A model generated the notes under the pieces. That model had not been told where the DNA came from and searched no databases. It worked only from the letters and a program-made list of their open reading frames with translations. Below, one piece after another: positions 56,689-64,000 of a stretch of 64,000 nucleotides of DNA. This stretch comes from Lysobacteraceae bacterium. GTDB lineage: Bacteria; Pseudomonadota; Gammaproteobacteria; Xanthomonadales; Rhodanobacteraceae. Numbering within the stretch: position 1 is the first letter of the stretch; each line of letters begins with the position of its first letter. A program made the translations under genes and the position numbers. The stretch lies in the NCBI GenBank assembly GCA_004143945.1, contig SEHB01000002.1, positions 1 to 64,000 of the forward strand, given 5' to 3'.

Positions 56689-57969
56689 TCAGTCGAAGCC
56701 GTCGACGAAGACCAGATCCGCCGTCGCCTCGCCCCCGAAGCGCCAGATCCCGCCGTCGGCAAGGTCGGCGAGGTAGAGGTTGCCCGCCTCGTCCTCGCCG
56801 AAGCCTGCGACGCTGCCGTAACCCGCGCCGACGCCGGGCGGCAGCGGCGCGAATGTCCATGCGCCCGCGTTCTCGCTTGCGACCAGCACTTCTCCGGTGC
56901 ACGCGTCGCCGAACACGTAGCGCCCCTGCAGCGCGGCGACCGGGCCACGGTAGCGATAGCCTCCGGTCACCGAGCAGCGACTGCTGCCATGCGAGTACTC
57001 GATCACCGGCGCGACCGTCGCGGTCGTCGCAGGGCAGTCCGCGCCGCTCCCCGAAGGGCGTCCGTGATGATGGCCTTCGCATTGCGGATAACCGTAGTTC
57101 CGGTTGCCGGTATCGCCCGCCGCGCGCTGGTCGACCTCTTCCCACGCGCCTTCGCCGACGTCGCCGATCCAGAGGTCGCCATTCGCGCGATCGATGCTGA
57201 AGCGCCACGGGTTGCGGAACCCGTAGAGCCAGATCTCGCCGCAGCGGTTGGTGTCGGATGCGTAGGGATTGCCAGCCGGAATCGAATACGACGCGGGTTG
57301 ACCCGGCGTCGCGCCGCACATGTTCGCGGCCGCCGATGCGCTCGGCGTGCGCACGTCGAGGCGCAGGATCTTGCCCATCAGGTAATACGTCTGGCCACCG
57401 ATCGTCTTCTTCCACAGATCCTGTGCGAGGTTCTCCGGATCGAACGAGCCGGTTCCCGAACCGGTGCTCCAGTAGAGCATCCCGTCGGCTCCGAAATGGA
57501 TGTCGCCGCCGTTGTGGTTGTAGAACAGCGGCACGCGCATGACCTCGGTTTCGCTGCCCGCGAACACGTTCGCCGCAGGATCCTTGGCGACGAGCCGCAC
57601 CAGCCGTTCGCCCCCTGCACCCGGCGCGGTATAGACGATGTAGAGCGTGCCGTTGCTCGCGAACTGCGGGTCGAACGCGAGGCCGAGCAGGCCGCGCTCG
57701 ATGTCGCCGGTATCGACCGAACGCGAATAGTACGGCTGCGCCGCGAGCACGCCGCCGACGACCACGCGGATCGCGCCGCCGCGCTCGACCACGAACACCC
57801 GGCCACTGCCGTCATGCGGGCTGCGCACCGCGAGCGGCTGTTCGAGTCCCGAGGTGACGTAGGGCACGAGCGCGATATCCCCGCGCGGCGCGGCCACTGC
57901 CGACGTGCAGGCGAGCGCGGCGACGATCCTCGCCGCGAAACGAAGTGCGAACGATCGATTGGAACTCAT
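56689..57969 (-). CDS. Secreted PQQ-type sugar dehydrogenase, paralog 3
   Basis: A 426-residue exported propeller dehydrogenase of the same family as the two at 25813-29263, but without the B-repeat domains. It has a signal peptide (about 1-27, ending SAVAA), VFVVERGGAIRVVVGG and the catalytic-site HNGGDIHFGADG near 151. GFRNPWRFS near 250 and GFGEDEAGNLYLADLADGG follow. It ends exactly with DLVFVDGFD. The ATG at 57969 follows the promoter side of the sugar transferase region. Longer upstream frames run into the sugar transferase gene and are rejected. Confidence 0.85.
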   Translation of the reverse strand: MSSNRSFALRFAARIVAALACTSAVAAPRGDIALVPYVTSGLEQPLAVRSPHDGSGRVFVVERGGAIRVVVGGVLAAQPYYSRSVDTGDIERGLLGLAFDPQFASNGTLYIVYTAPGAGGERLVRLVAKDPAANVFAGSETEVMRVPLFYNHNGGDIHFGADGMLYWSTGSGTGSFDPENLAQDLWKKTIGGQTYYLMGKILRLDVRTPSASAAANMCGATPGQPASYSIPAGNPYASDTNRCGEIWLYGFRNPWRFSIDRANGDLWIGDVGEGAWEEVDQRAAGDTGNRNYGYPQCEGHHHGRPSGSGADCPATTATVAPVIEYSHGSSRCSVTGGYRYRGPVAALQGRYVFGDACTGEVLVASENAGAWTFAPLPPGVGAGYGSVAGFGEDEAGNLYLADLADGGIWRFGGEATADLVFVDGFD

Positions 57970-58085
57970 CGGGGCCACCGTCGGACCGGCTGCTGGCGAG
58001 GCTCGCGGCGGCGCGAGGTCGCCGCGAGGCAGGCGCCCGCCGGCGGCAGGCGCGTTCCGCGCGGAAGGCGTGGAACGCGCGAACG

Positions 58086-59561
58086 CTAGCGCGCGCCGCG
58101 CCGGAACACAACGACTTCGACGGTCTGGATCAGGATCATGAGGTCGAGCATGAAGTCGTGGTTCTTCACGTAGAACAGGTCGTACTTGAGCTTCTCCGCC
58201 GCGTCTTCCTCGGTCGCGCCGTACGGATAGTTGAGCTGGGCCCAGCCCGCGAGCCCGGGCTTCACGCAATGGCGCAGCTCGTAGTAGCGGATCTTCTTCG
58301 CGAGCTCGGCGACGAACTGCGGGCGTTCCGGCCGGGGACCGACGAGGCTCATGTCGCCGCGCAGCACGTTCCAGAGCTGCGGCAATTCGTCGATGCGCGT
58401 CTTGCGGATGAACTGGCCGACGCGCGTGACGCGGTCGTCCTGCTTGCTGGCCCAGCGCGCGACGCCGTCCTTCTCGGCATCCGTGCGCATGCTGCGGAAC
58501 TTGACCAGCGGGAACGTGCGGCCGCGTTCGCCCACGCGTTCCTGGCGGTACAGGATCGGCGCCCCGCGCCCGGATTCGAGGCGGATCGCGAGGATCGCGC
58601 CGAGCATCAGCGGCCACGCGAGCGCGAGCACGACCAGGGCCGCGACGATGTCGAACGCGCGCTTGGTCAGGCGACGCAGCGGCGAGGCATCGAAACCGTC
58701 GGAGAACACGAGCCACGACGGATCCACGAGGTGCAGCTTGATCGTGCCCAGCTCGCGCTCGAAGAATGTCGCCAGGCTCGTGACCGCGACGCCGGCCTGG
58801 CGGCACTCGAGCAGGGCGTCCATCGGCAGGCTGCCGCGCCGGTCTTCCGGCCCGATCACGATCTCGTTGATCTGCAGACGTTCGACGAACGCGGGCAAGG
58901 GTTCGCTGCTGCTCAGCAGTCGATCCGCCGGAACCACCGGGATCTCGCCCGGCATCGGCAGGAAGCCGACGAGGTGGAAGCCGCGGCGGTCCACGCGCCG
59001 GCGCATGCGCTGCGTGATCACCGCGGCCTGTCGGCCGGAGCCGAGCACGAGCACGCGGCGCTTGAGCGCCTCCACGTCGACGAGGCGCGCGAACGCCGCG
59101 TGCGAGAGCGTCAGCAGCAGGAAGCCGATCACGAGCGTGAGCCCGAGCAGGCCGCGGCCGACATAGGCCTGCGGCAGGATGTAGAACAGCAGCGCGACCG
59201 CGCTCCCGCCGACGAGGAAGCCGACGCACTGGCGCGCGAACAGCCCGGTCCAGTTTTCGCGCAGGCGCGGCTGGTACATGCCGAGCGCGGCGAGCGCGCC
59301 GAGCATCACCAGCGCGAACACCGCCGCGCGCGGCAGCAGGAAATCGGAATGCGAGGCGAGGTCGTCCGGATGCGGCCAGAAGCGCACATGCGTGGCGAGC
59401 AGCAGCGAGCAGGCGAGCAGCACGTAATCGGCCACCGCGAGCAGCAGCAGCCAGCGCGCGCCCTGCTGGCGGATATAGCGGAACATCCACCCCTCCGGTG
59501 AATCGACACCGGCGCGCACTGGCGTGGCGCGCCGTCCGACGTCCTCTGCGTGGGAATTCAT
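58086..59561 (-). CDS. Undecaprenyl-phosphate sugar phosphotransferase (PEP-CTERM-type)
   Basis: Initiating glycosyl-phosphate transferase for exopolysaccharide repeat units. The 491-residue protein has about four N-terminal membrane helices (about 33-155) and a CoA-binding-like middle domain with RRVLVLGSG. The C-terminal bacterial sugar transferase domain has KRAFDIVAALVVLALAWP, YRQERVGERGRTFPLVKFRS and PELLWNV-type DELPQLWNVLRGDMSLVGPR. The full-length architecture resembles sugar transferases of the PEP-CTERM/EpsH system. ATG at 59561 is chosen; a later ATG at 59486 is possible. Confidence 0.85.
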   Translation of the reverse strand: MNSHAEDVGRRATPVRAGVDSPEGWMFRYIRQQGARWLLLLAVADYVLLACSLLLATHVRFWPHPDDLASHSDFLLPRAAVFALVMLGALAALGMYQPRLRENWTGLFARQCVGFLVGGSAVALLFYILPQAYVGRGLLGLTLVIGFLLLTLSHAAFARLVDVEALKRRVLVLGSGRQAAVITQRMRRRVDRRGFHLVGFLPMPGEIPVVPADRLLSSSEPLPAFVERLQINEIVIGPEDRRGSLPMDALLECRQAGVAVTSLATFFERELGTIKLHLVDPSWLVFSDGFDASPLRRLTKRAFDIVAALVVLALAWPLMLGAILAIRLESGRGAPILYRQERVGERGRTFPLVKFRSMRTDAEKDGVARWASKQDDRVTRVGQFIRKTRIDELPQLWNVLRGDMSLVGPRPERPQFVAELAKKIRYYELRHCVKPGLAGWAQLNYPYGATEEDAAEKLKYDLFYVKNHDFMLDLMILIQTVEVVVFRRGAR

Positions 59562-59789
59562 CGCGGCGCCCTTGCACGGCCTCAGCCCGGCTGAGGATGC
59601 GATTCCCGTGCCATCGCGGCGCCTTCCCGCCCGCACGCGCGCTGCGCATGGGGCGGGCGCCATCCTAGCAGAGCCGCTGCGTCCGACCGCAGGTCGAGCG
59701 GCCATGCAAAACGCCGCATTTCGTCAGATTGGAACCTTGCGGGGCAGCCAGACTGCGCGCCCAGGTCGCCGCGCGGTGCCGCGAGCCTC

Positions 59790-59795
59790 TATGAT
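59790..59795 (+). promoter_or_regulatory. -10 box upstream of glmS
   Basis: TATGAT followed by CGCGCC lies 50 nt before the glmS ATG. No consensus -35 is visible. Confidence 0.4.
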
Positions 59796-59844
59796 CGCGC
59801 CACCGCCCGGCGCAGGCGGCCACCCGAACCCGAGGAAGCTTCCC

Positions 59845-61677
59845 ATGTGTGGAATCGTCGCCGCCGTCGCCCAGCGTGACGTGGTCCCGCTGCTGATCGC
59901 CGGACTCAAGGCGCTGGAATACCGCGGCTACGATTCGGCCGGGATCTCGGTGCTCGAGAACGGCCGGCTCGCGCGCGTGCGCGCCAAGGGCAAGGTGCGC
60001 GAACTCGAGGCGCTGTACGCGTCGGCGCCGGTCGCCGGCACCACCGGCATCGCGCATACGCGCTGGGCGACGCACGGCGTGCCGAACACCGTCAACGCGC
60101 ATCCGCACGTGTCGAGCGAGCGCGTCGCGGTCGTGCACAACGGCATCATCGAGAACCACGCGGAACTGCGCGCCGAGCTCAAGGCCAAGGGCTACGCGTT
60201 CGAATCGGACACCGACACCGAGGTCATCGCGCACCTGGTCGACGATGCGCTCGCGCGCGGCGCCGAACTGCGCGACGCGGTGCTGGCCGCGACTCGGCGC
60301 CTGCACGGCGCCTACGCGATCGCGGTCATGAACCGCGACCAGCCCGGCCACGTGGTCGGCGCGCGCCGCGGCAGCCCGCTCGTGGTCGGCATCGGCGACG
60401 GCGAACACTACCTCGGATCCGACGTGCAGGCGCTGATCCGCGAGACCACGCATTTCGCCTACCTCGAGGAAGGCGACCTCGTCGAGATCACGCTCGACGG
60501 CTTCCGCATCCTCGACGGCGAGGGCCGGCCGGCCGAGCGCGCGGTGCGCCAGAGCGAGATGACCGCGGACGCGGTCGAGCGCGGCGAATACCGCCACTAC
60601 ATGCTCAAGGAGATCTTCGAGCAACCGCGCGCGATCGCCGACACGCTCGAGGGTCGCATCGCGAACGACCGCATCCTGCCGAACATCTTCGGCGTCGACG
60701 CCGCGGACCTCCTCGCGCGCGTGAAGAACGTGCAGATCGTCGCCTGCGGCACGAGCTTCCATGCGGGCCTCGTCGCGCGCTACTGGCTCGAGGGACTCGC
60801 GGGCATCCCGTGCAGCGTCGAGGTCGCGAGCGAATACCGCTACCGCCACGTCGTCGTGCCCGAAGGCACGCTGTTCCTCGCGGTGTCGCAGTCGGGCGAG
60901 ACCGCCGACACGCTGTCGGCGCTGCGCGAAGGCCGCAACCACGGCTACCTCGGCTCGATGGCGGTCTGCAACGTGCCCGAGTCGAGCCTCGTGCGCGAAT
61001 CGGACCTCGTGCTGATGACGCGCGCGGGACCGGAGATCGGCGTCGCCTCGACCAAGGCGTTCACCACCCAGCTCGCCGCGCTCGCGCTGCTCGCGATCGA
61101 ACTCGCGCGGATCAACGGACTGGCCGACGAGAAATACCGTCGTCTGGTCGCCGAACTCGCGACGCTGCCGCGCCAGGTCGCCGAAGTGCTTGCGCTCGAA
61201 CCCGAGATCGCGAAGCTCGCCGAGCGCTTCGTGACCAAGGCGCATGCCCTGTTCCTCGGCCGCGGCGCGCACTACCCGGTGGCGCTCGAGGGCGCGCTCA
61301 AGCTCAAGGAAATTTCCTACATCCACGCCGAGGGGTATCCGGCCGGCGAACTCAAGCACGGCCCGCTCGCACTCGTCGACGCGGACATGCCGGTGATCGC
61401 GGTCGCGCCGAACAATCAGCTGCTCGAGAAGGTGAAGTCCAACCTCGAGGAGGTGCGCGCGCGCGGCGGCGAACTGTTCGTGTTCGCCGATACCGACGCC
61501 CCGGTGGTGCAGGACGGCACGCGCGGCGCGATCATCAAGGTCGCCTCGGGCGGCAACCTGATCGCGCCCGCGGTATTCACGGTGCCGCTGCAGCTGCTCG
61601 CGTACCACGTCGCGGTGCTGCGCGGCACCGACGTCGACCAGCCGCGCAATCTCGCCAAGAGCGTGACGGTCGAGTAG
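59845..61677 (+). CDS. glmS: Glutamine-fructose-6-phosphate aminotransferase
   Basis: GlmS makes glucosamine-6-phosphate from fructose-6-phosphate and glutamine, the entry step to UDP-GlcNAc for peptidoglycan, LPS and exopolysaccharide. The 610-residue protein has the glutaminase nucleophile Cys2 (MCGIV), KALEYRGYDSAGIS and HTRWATHG. Two SIS domains follow, with CGTSFHAGLV, SQSGETADTL and STKAFTTQLA. It ends with the conserved DVDQPRNLAKSVTVE. Length is normal. GAGGAAG precedes the ATG at 59845. It lies next to the sugar transferase gene in the envelope region. Confidence 0.97.
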   Translation: MCGIVAAVAQRDVVPLLIAGLKALEYRGYDSAGISVLENGRLARVRAKGKVRELEALYASAPVAGTTGIAHTRWATHGVPNTVNAHPHVSSERVAVVHNGIIENHAELRAELKAKGYAFESDTDTEVIAHLVDDALARGAELRDAVLAATRRLHGAYAIAVMNRDQPGHVVGARRGSPLVVGIGDGEHYLGSDVQALIRETTHFAYLEEGDLVEITLDGFRILDGEGRPAERAVRQSEMTADAVERGEYRHYMLKEIFEQPRAIADTLEGRIANDRILPNIFGVDAADLLARVKNVQIVACGTSFHAGLVARYWLEGLAGIPCSVEVASEYRYRHVVVPEGTLFLAVSQSGETADTLSALREGRNHGYLGSMAVCNVPESSLVRESDLVLMTRAGPEIGVASTKAFTTQLAALALLAIELARINGLADEKYRRLVAELATLPRQVAEVLALEPEIAKLAERFVTKAHALFLGRGAHYPVALEGALKLKEISYIHAEGYPAGELKHGPLALVDADMPVIAVAPNNQLLEKVKSNLEEVRARGGELFVFADTDAPVVQDGTRGAIIKVASGGNLIAPAVFTVPLQLLAYHVAVLRGTDVDQPRNLAKSVTVE

Positions 61678-61756
61678 GCGACGACCGCGTTGGCCGTCCG
61701 CGCTCGACGCCGGCAGCTCGCGCTGCGCCCTGCGTGACCGCAGCGGGGACGTCCAG

Positions 61757-62851
61757 GTGAGGCGAGGCCTTGCATGGCTGTCGCGCGCGATGCTTGCGTG
61801 CTGCGCGCTGCTGCTGCTCGTTGCGGCGATCGCGTACAGCCTGCCGATCCGCCCGACGGTGCCGGCGCTGCGCCCGCGCGCCGACACGCAGTATTGGCCG
61901 ATGCAGGGCGGCTACCGCATTGCCTACACCAAGCGCGAACCTGCACCCGGCGCCCCCGCACGCCTGCCGGTCGTGTTCGTGCACGGCGGGCCCGGCGGCT
62001 ACGTGCACACGTCGCTGATCGAGGCGCTCCAACCACTGGCCGCGGCGGGACACACGGTCTACTTCTACGACCAGCACGGCTCGGGCCTGTCCGATCGCCT
62101 GCGCCGACCCAAGGACAGCGGATTCAACGACCAGGTCGACGACCTGCACGAGATCGTCGAGACTCACCTCGGCGCGGGCCGCGTGAACCTGATCGGGCAT
62201 TCGCACGGGGCGCGCATCGCGGCGCACTACGCGGCGCGGCATCCGGAACGCGTGGCGCGACTGGTCCTGAGTTCGCCCGGGAACCTCGAGCCTGCGTTGC
62301 AGGACGACAGCGGGCATTCGCTCGCGGATTCGCGCTATCCGGTTCCGCGGGGACTGGAGTTCCGCTCCCCGGATGCGGAGCAGTACCGGAGCGACACCGC
62401 GTTGTCGGCGATGCCCGCGAAGGTGATCCTCGCGCAGGCCATCGCGCTCGCGTTCAACGTGAAGACCGCCGCCGACTCAGAGGTGGACGCGGCGCTCAAC
62501 ACGCTGGCCGCGCGCTTCACGCGCAACATGGTCTGCGATCCCGCGCGCGTCCAGCCCGAGGAAGGCGGCGCGGGCCTGTACGTGCGCACCGGTGCGAACT
62601 GGTTCGGCGACGTCGCCGATCCGCGACCCGCGATGCGTCGCTTCCGCGGCCGCGTGCTCGTGCTGCAGGGGCAATGCGACTTCATGCCGTACGCGGACGC
62701 CTACGAGTATGTCGACACATTCGCGCACGCAAGCTACCGCTTCATCGCGGGTGCCGGGCACATCCTCTGGTGGGAACGACCGGAGGTGTATGCGCAGGCC
62801 GTCAGGGACTTCTTCACGGCAGATCCGCAGGAGACTTCCGGTGGGCAATGA
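61757..62851 (+). CDS. Membrane-anchored alpha/beta hydrolase (proline iminopeptidase-like)
   Basis: A 364-residue alpha/beta hydrolase with an N-terminal hydrophobic segment at about residues 8-30, either a signal or a membrane anchor. It has the oxyanion motif VFVHGGPGG and the nucleophile elbow GHSHGARIA. The proline iminopeptidase-like HGGPGG and DQHGSGLSD support an S33 peptidase relation, and the closing AGAGHILWWERPE holds the catalytic His. Substrate is unknown. The start is GTG at 61757, with GGGGAC 6 nt upstream. It ends 12 nt from the stop of the convergent DUF971 gene. Confidence 0.82.
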   Translation: MRRGLAWLSRAMLACCALLLLVAAIAYSLPIRPTVPALRPRADTQYWPMQGGYRIAYTKREPAPGAPARLPVVFVHGGPGGYVHTSLIEALQPLAAAGHTVYFYDQHGSGLSDRLRRPKDSGFNDQVDDLHEIVETHLGAGRVNLIGHSHGARIAAHYAARHPERVARLVLSSPGNLEPALQDDSGHSLADSRYPVPRGLEFRSPDAEQYRSDTALSAMPAKVILAQAIALAFNVKTAADSEVDAALNTLAARFTRNMVCDPARVQPEEGGAGLYVRTGANWFGDVADPRPAMRRFRGRVLVLQGQCDFMPYADAYEYVDTFAHASYRFIAGAGHILWWERPEVYAQAVRDFFTADPQETSGGQ

Positions 62852-62863
62852 CGCAACGACGCG

Positions 62864-63214
62864 TCACGCAGTCCGCGAAGCCCCGGCCACGGCCAGCGCA
62901 TCGAGATAGAGCTGCCAGTTGCGCGCGTGGTCGCGACCGAGCGCATGCAGCAGTTCCCACGAGTAGAGCCCGGACGCGTGGCCATCCGAGAAGCGCAGCA
63001 GCGCCGCGTAGTGCCCGACCGGCTCGACCGCGTCGATGTTGACGTCGCGTTTGCCGGTGACGAGCACGCGCTGGCCGGGTCCATGGCCCTGCACTTCAGC
63101 GCTCGGCGAATGCACGCGCAGGTATTCCGCGGGCAGCCGGAAATGCGTGCCGTCATCGAAGGCGACCTCGAGCACGTGCGAGGCGCGGTGCAGGGTGATC
63201 TCGGTCGGGAACAT
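62864..63214 (-). CDS. DUF971 (GBBH-like N-terminal) protein
   Basis: A 116-residue DUF971 protein, related to the N-terminal domain of gamma-butyrobetaine hydroxylase; members are found across proteobacteria with unsettled function, some linked to iron-sulfur assembly. It opens PTEITLHRASHVLEVAFDDG, followed by FRLPAEYLRVHSPSAEVQGH, DVNIDAVEPVGHYAALLRF and SDGHASGLYSWELLHALG. The ATG at 63214 lacks a good Shine-Dalgarno and is preceded at 11 nt by tandem CATTCCC heptamers. Neighbours give no role. Confidence 0.85.
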   Translation of the reverse strand: MFPTEITLHRASHVLEVAFDDGTHFRLPAEYLRVHSPSAEVQGHGPGQRVLVTGKRDVNIDAVEPVGHYAALLRFSDGHASGLYSWELLHALGRDHARNWQLYLDALAVAGASRTA

Positions 63215-63224
63215 GGGTGGAGCC

Positions 63225-63245
63225 GGGAATGGGGAATGGAGAATG
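63225..63245. repeat. Heptamer repeat upstream of the DUF971 gene
   Basis: On the plus strand three tandem units read GGGAATG, GGGAATG, GAGAATG. On the gene's strand this is a pyrimidine-rich CATTCNC array ending 11 nt before the start codon at 63214. The unit length and position recall the GCCCTCA arrays in front of xth and pyrE. Confidence 0.75.
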
Positions 63246-63359
63246 AGGTGTGGAGCGCGGCGCAGCAGGGTGCGCCTGAAATGCTCGCTCAGTGGCGTGC
63301 GTGGCTGCGCGCGGACCGCGCCGACACTCCGCGCCTCGCCTTGAGCGCCCGCGAGTGCG

Positions 63360-63974
63360 TCAGTGCAGGGTATCGGTCGCGGGTGCGCGTGGCGCGAGCG
63401 GGTCTGCGGGCGAACCCGCGACCTGCCACAGCGCCTCGAGGTAGCCCGAGCCGAAGCCGATCGAACCGATCGCCTCGAACTCGTAGGCGCCGGTATCCGG
63501 ATACCACTGCGCGTTCGGGTCGAGTTCGCGCAGCACCAGCGCGTCGCGTTCGACATCGGTGAGCTGGCCGACGTAGCTGATCTCGCCTTCGTCGTCCTCG
63601 ATCATGTTGACCGAGATCAGCGGCGCGCAGGCCATCGCGGAGCGCGCGATCGCGGCCCAGTCGTCGAGGCCGAAGCCGTCCGGCACGCGCAGTTCCTCGC
63701 CACGCAGCGCGAGCGCGCGGTCGACGAACTCGCGCGAGGGATCGGCCTCGATCGCGCTGATGTCGGCGATCGCGAGCGCGACGTAGCCGTCGAAACGGAT
63801 CGAGTCGCCGACCTCGGCCACGAGGCAGTACTCGCGCGACAACGCGATGACGTAGCCGTGGATCACGCCGGGCTGCAGCTGCTCGCGGCGGATGCGCAGC
63901 GGGATGCGCTGCTCGAGCGCTTCGCGAAGTTCGGCGCGCGCGCCGCGCGCCTTGAATGGAACGACAGTGGTCAT
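63360..63974 (-). CDS. Hypothetical protein
   Basis: A 204-residue soluble protein that I do not recognise. It has no signal peptide or membrane segment. Visible stretches are VIHGYVIALSREYCLVAEVGD, an ordered beta-rich N-terminal half, and an acidic central part with EDDEGEISYVGQLTDVERDAL. The C-terminus ends with Ala/Pro-rich sequence. The ATG at 63974 is chosen; an in-frame GTG at 63992 would add six residues. The coding bias, with strong third-position G/C on this strand, supports a real gene. Confidence 0.6.
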   Translation of the reverse strand: MTTVVPFKARGARAELREALEQRIPLRIRREQLQPGVIHGYVIALSREYCLVAEVGDSIRFDGYVALAIADISAIEADPSREFVDRALALRGEELRVPDGFGLDDWAAIARSAMACAPLISVNMIEDDEGEISYVGQLTDVERDALVLRELDPNAQWYPDTGAYEFEAIGSIGFGSGYLEALWQVAGSPADPLAPRAPATDTLH

Positions 63975-64000
63975 GTGCGTATGGTCGGCCACAAGGGGAG

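Noticed and set aside
58086-59561. SWLVFSDGFD inside the sugar transferase as another instance of the FxDGFD tag
   Set aside because: It is internal, in a conserved stretch of the family and in a cytoplasm-facing domain, so I treat it as chance.

Overview
The window reads as a chromosomal segment of a high-GC gammaproteobacterium, most likely of the Xanthomonadales (Lysobacterales). The reasons are the gene order (an rrn operon next to tyrS, an M23 peptidase and anmK; coaBC-dut followed by a phosphomannomutase with a membrane N-terminus; ntrBC; speA facing away from speE), the strong G/C bias at third codon positions, and secreted proteins carrying a short aromatic tail of the type I/L-F-x-D/N-G-F/Y-D/E. 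Genus cannot be settled from this sequence. The region is gene-dense, about 50 protein genes with mostly short gaps, and shows no phage, insertion sequence, CRISPR array or tRNA gene that I could recognise.

Layout. 1-1373: the 5' part of a minus-strand 16S rRNA gene that lacks about 100 conserved nucleotides, with a leader carrying a boxA-like site and three tandem promoters, the outermost touching the tyrS stop codon. 1370-8961: tyrS, M23 peptidase, anmK, ampG-type permease, xth, pyrE and a DUF4124 protein; anmK, the permease and the peptidase point to cell-wall turnover and recycling. 8975-13920: phosphomannomutase, dut, coaBC, radC. 13972-23302: a secreted DUF1800/DUF1501 pair, an HD-type phosphohydrolase, and a TonB-dependent receptor with a secreted beta-rich partner. 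23431-30261: argS, a SPOR protein, two adjacent PQQ-type sugar dehydrogenase paralogs and a 3-hydroxyisobutyrate-dehydrogenase-like gene. 30458-36336: speA and speE (polyamines), two small membrane proteins, gamma-glutamyltransferase. 36339-49539: a secreted beta-propeller, an orphan ParA-like ATPase, EF-hand protein, SixA, YceI and a phospholipase-D lipoprotein, DUF1232, RDD, thiolase, methyltransferase, acetyltransferase and ntrBC.

49644-61677 looks like part of an envelope or exopolysaccharide region: YceI, a tightly coupled set (acyl carrier protein, acyl-AMP ligase, NadE-like synthetase, GNAT-like protein), a polysaccharide deacetylase and a family-2 glycosyltransferase whose divergent start codons overlap, a third sugar dehydrogenase paralog, a PEP-CTERM-type sugar transferase and glmS, which makes the amino sugar precursor. 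The right end has an alpha/beta hydrolase, a DUF971 protein and an unknown protein.

Most interesting observations: the internally deleted 16S gene; the shared I/L-F-x-D/N-G-F/Y-D/E tag on five secreted proteins; heptanucleotide repeats ending at or near start codons (a near-perfect inverted pair at xth and pyrE, another upstream of the DUF971 gene); a perfect NtrC-type palindrome abutting the ntrB start; the ACP/ligase/NadE-like/GNAT module; and overlapping divergent start codons at 55657-55660.
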